A stretch of 64,000 bases of DNA from Kappaphycus alvarezii. Lineage: Eukaryota; Rhodophyta; Florideophyceae; Gigartinales; Solieriaceae. Position numbers and translations under genes: made by a program. Shown in pieces: positions 63,312-64,000 of the stretch (the stretch's first letter is position 1; each line of letters opens with the position of its first letter). Where the stretch lies: positions 124,001-188,000 of the forward strand of contig NADL03000698.1 of assembly GCA_002205965.3 (NCBI GenBank), in the 5' to 3' direction. The notes beneath the pieces were generated by a model. The model was not told the origin of the DNA. It saw only the letters and a program-made list of their open reading frames with translations, and did no database searches.

Positions 63312-64000
63312 TTCAGAGTCTTAGTGAGCATAAAAATCCTTGCATAAGTCTAACTTTCCAGTGGCAACCCTCTTTTTCAGCCCATCATGCTTTCCATCCT
63401 TTCTCTCATCTCGTTTAGACATCTTCCTCCTTTTTCGATCGTCTACGCAATCAGAATTCTACTTCCTTCCGCTATATTTCTCAGTTTTTAGCTTATTTTC
63501 AGGATTCAATGGATTCATAAAGCACTTGGCTGTGCCATTTTTTTCTTATGGTAATCATACAGGTGTTTTTAGAGACAACTTCAATGTTGGCGCGATCTGC
63601 GCTGCGCTAATTTGATCTAAAGGGCACAAATCACTCTACAAGGCGTGTAGTCACATTTTTTATGATCAAATTCTTCTCTGATACTGTCTTGATTGCAGCA
63701 ATGACTGGCAAAAATTACTGAGCTTCAATAGAGGCAGTTAGAATTGCAACCATCATAACTTTTTGGATTACAGTGTCAATTAACAGCAACTCTTCAATAA
63801 ATGCAAGCATATTATCTATATGAACTGTTATTAAATCTTTCTGTGATATGTAGAGCAGAGACATTAGTTACGACATTTCTGAAGCACGGGAGATAGTAGT
63901 CTTCAAATCTCACCTAGAATCAAGCTTCTTCATCATTCGCTATGAATTTTCACCACGGTAATAATAACACGTAGTGGGTTTTCAGGCACTTAATATGTGA

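Larger units (their letters stand above)
59975..64000 (-). mobile_element. second Ty1/copia element, broken, runs off the window
   Basis: Minus-strand remnants in copia order from the right edge: gag end with a zinc-knuckle scrap (about 63.5 kb), protease/pre-integrase region (63311-62728), integrase C-terminal part (62059-61690), reverse transcriptase start (about 61500-61000) and RNase H (60340-59990). A purine tract (GGAGGGAGG in sense) lies at 59976-59985, after which a 3' LTR would start near 59974. More than ten breaks; older than the copia element at 36.7-41.5 kb. Confidence 0.8.

Noticed and set aside
1-64000. CRISPR arrays, rRNA, tRNA, riboswitches, bacterial operons
   Set aside because: Both strands were scanned by eye. 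No regularly spaced repeats, cloverleaf motifs or closely spaced same-strand gene runs were seen, and the element types are eukaryotic.

Overview
The window reads as nuclear DNA of a eukaryote with compact, apparently intron-free genes and a very heavy load of transposable elements. No operon, ribosome-binding-site pattern, CRISPR array, rRNA or tRNA was seen. Ty3/gypsy and Ty1/copia retroelements, piggyBac-, PIF/Harbinger-, pogo- and Tc1-type DNA transposons, and many 5'-truncated LINE ends occur together with uninterrupted host genes. I favour a multicellular red alga (Chondrus-like), but this is an inference from style and memory, not from a search.

Only two genes look like intact host genes. 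One is an FAD-dependent monooxygenase of the kynurenine-3-monooxygenase type with a C-terminal membrane anchor (15293-16738, +). The other is a protein kinase with two C-terminal EF-hands (55471-57465, +). A 136-codon ORF at 5711-6121 (-) is possible but unrecognised.

Layout. 1-5 kb: an apparently intact Tc1 transposon with double (IR/DR) ends (976-2528), then LINE tails. 5-13 kb: an AT-rich stretch with a broken PIF/Harbinger transposase near 8.6-9.0 kb. 13-14.1 kb: a cluster of GTACTGTAC palindromes around a LINE end. 15.3-16.7 kb: the monooxygenase. 18.4-19.8 kb: a LINE C-terminus with a restriction-like endonuclease motif. 22.6-24.6 kb: a broken DUF7869-type transposase-like gene (-). 25.4-26.9 kb: a solo LTR with perfect target-site repeats. 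27-28.4 kb: a pogo-like relic (-). 29.55-33.94 kb: a second solo LTR split by a piggyBac-like transposon. 35.7-36.2 kb: a LINE end. 36.7-41.5 kb: a copia element (+). 41.5-43.6 kb: LINE RT and endonuclease pieces. 43.6-45.0 kb: a third solo LTR. 46.0-54.1 kb: a broken Ty3/gypsy element (-) whose upstream LTR belongs to the same LTR family. 54.2-54.8 kb: two LINE ends meeting head to head. 55.5-57.5 kb: the kinase gene. 58.4-59.6 kb: a further diverged LTR of that family. 60-64 kb: a second copia relic (-) that runs off the window.

The points most worth following are: (i) the piggyBac-like element, whose target duplication is CTAG rather than TTAA, supported by a gap-free empty-site comparison with sister LTRs; (ii) an LTR family about 1.4-1.6 kb long that carries its own highly acidic ORF inside the LTR; (iii) the kinase-plus-EF-hand fusion, which resembles a calcium-dependent protein kinase but with a TKL-like catalytic domain; (iv) the Sleeping-Beauty-style IR/DR ends of the Tc1 element; and (v) a set of related 3' tails (about 60 bp, ending in a C-run) scattered eight times.
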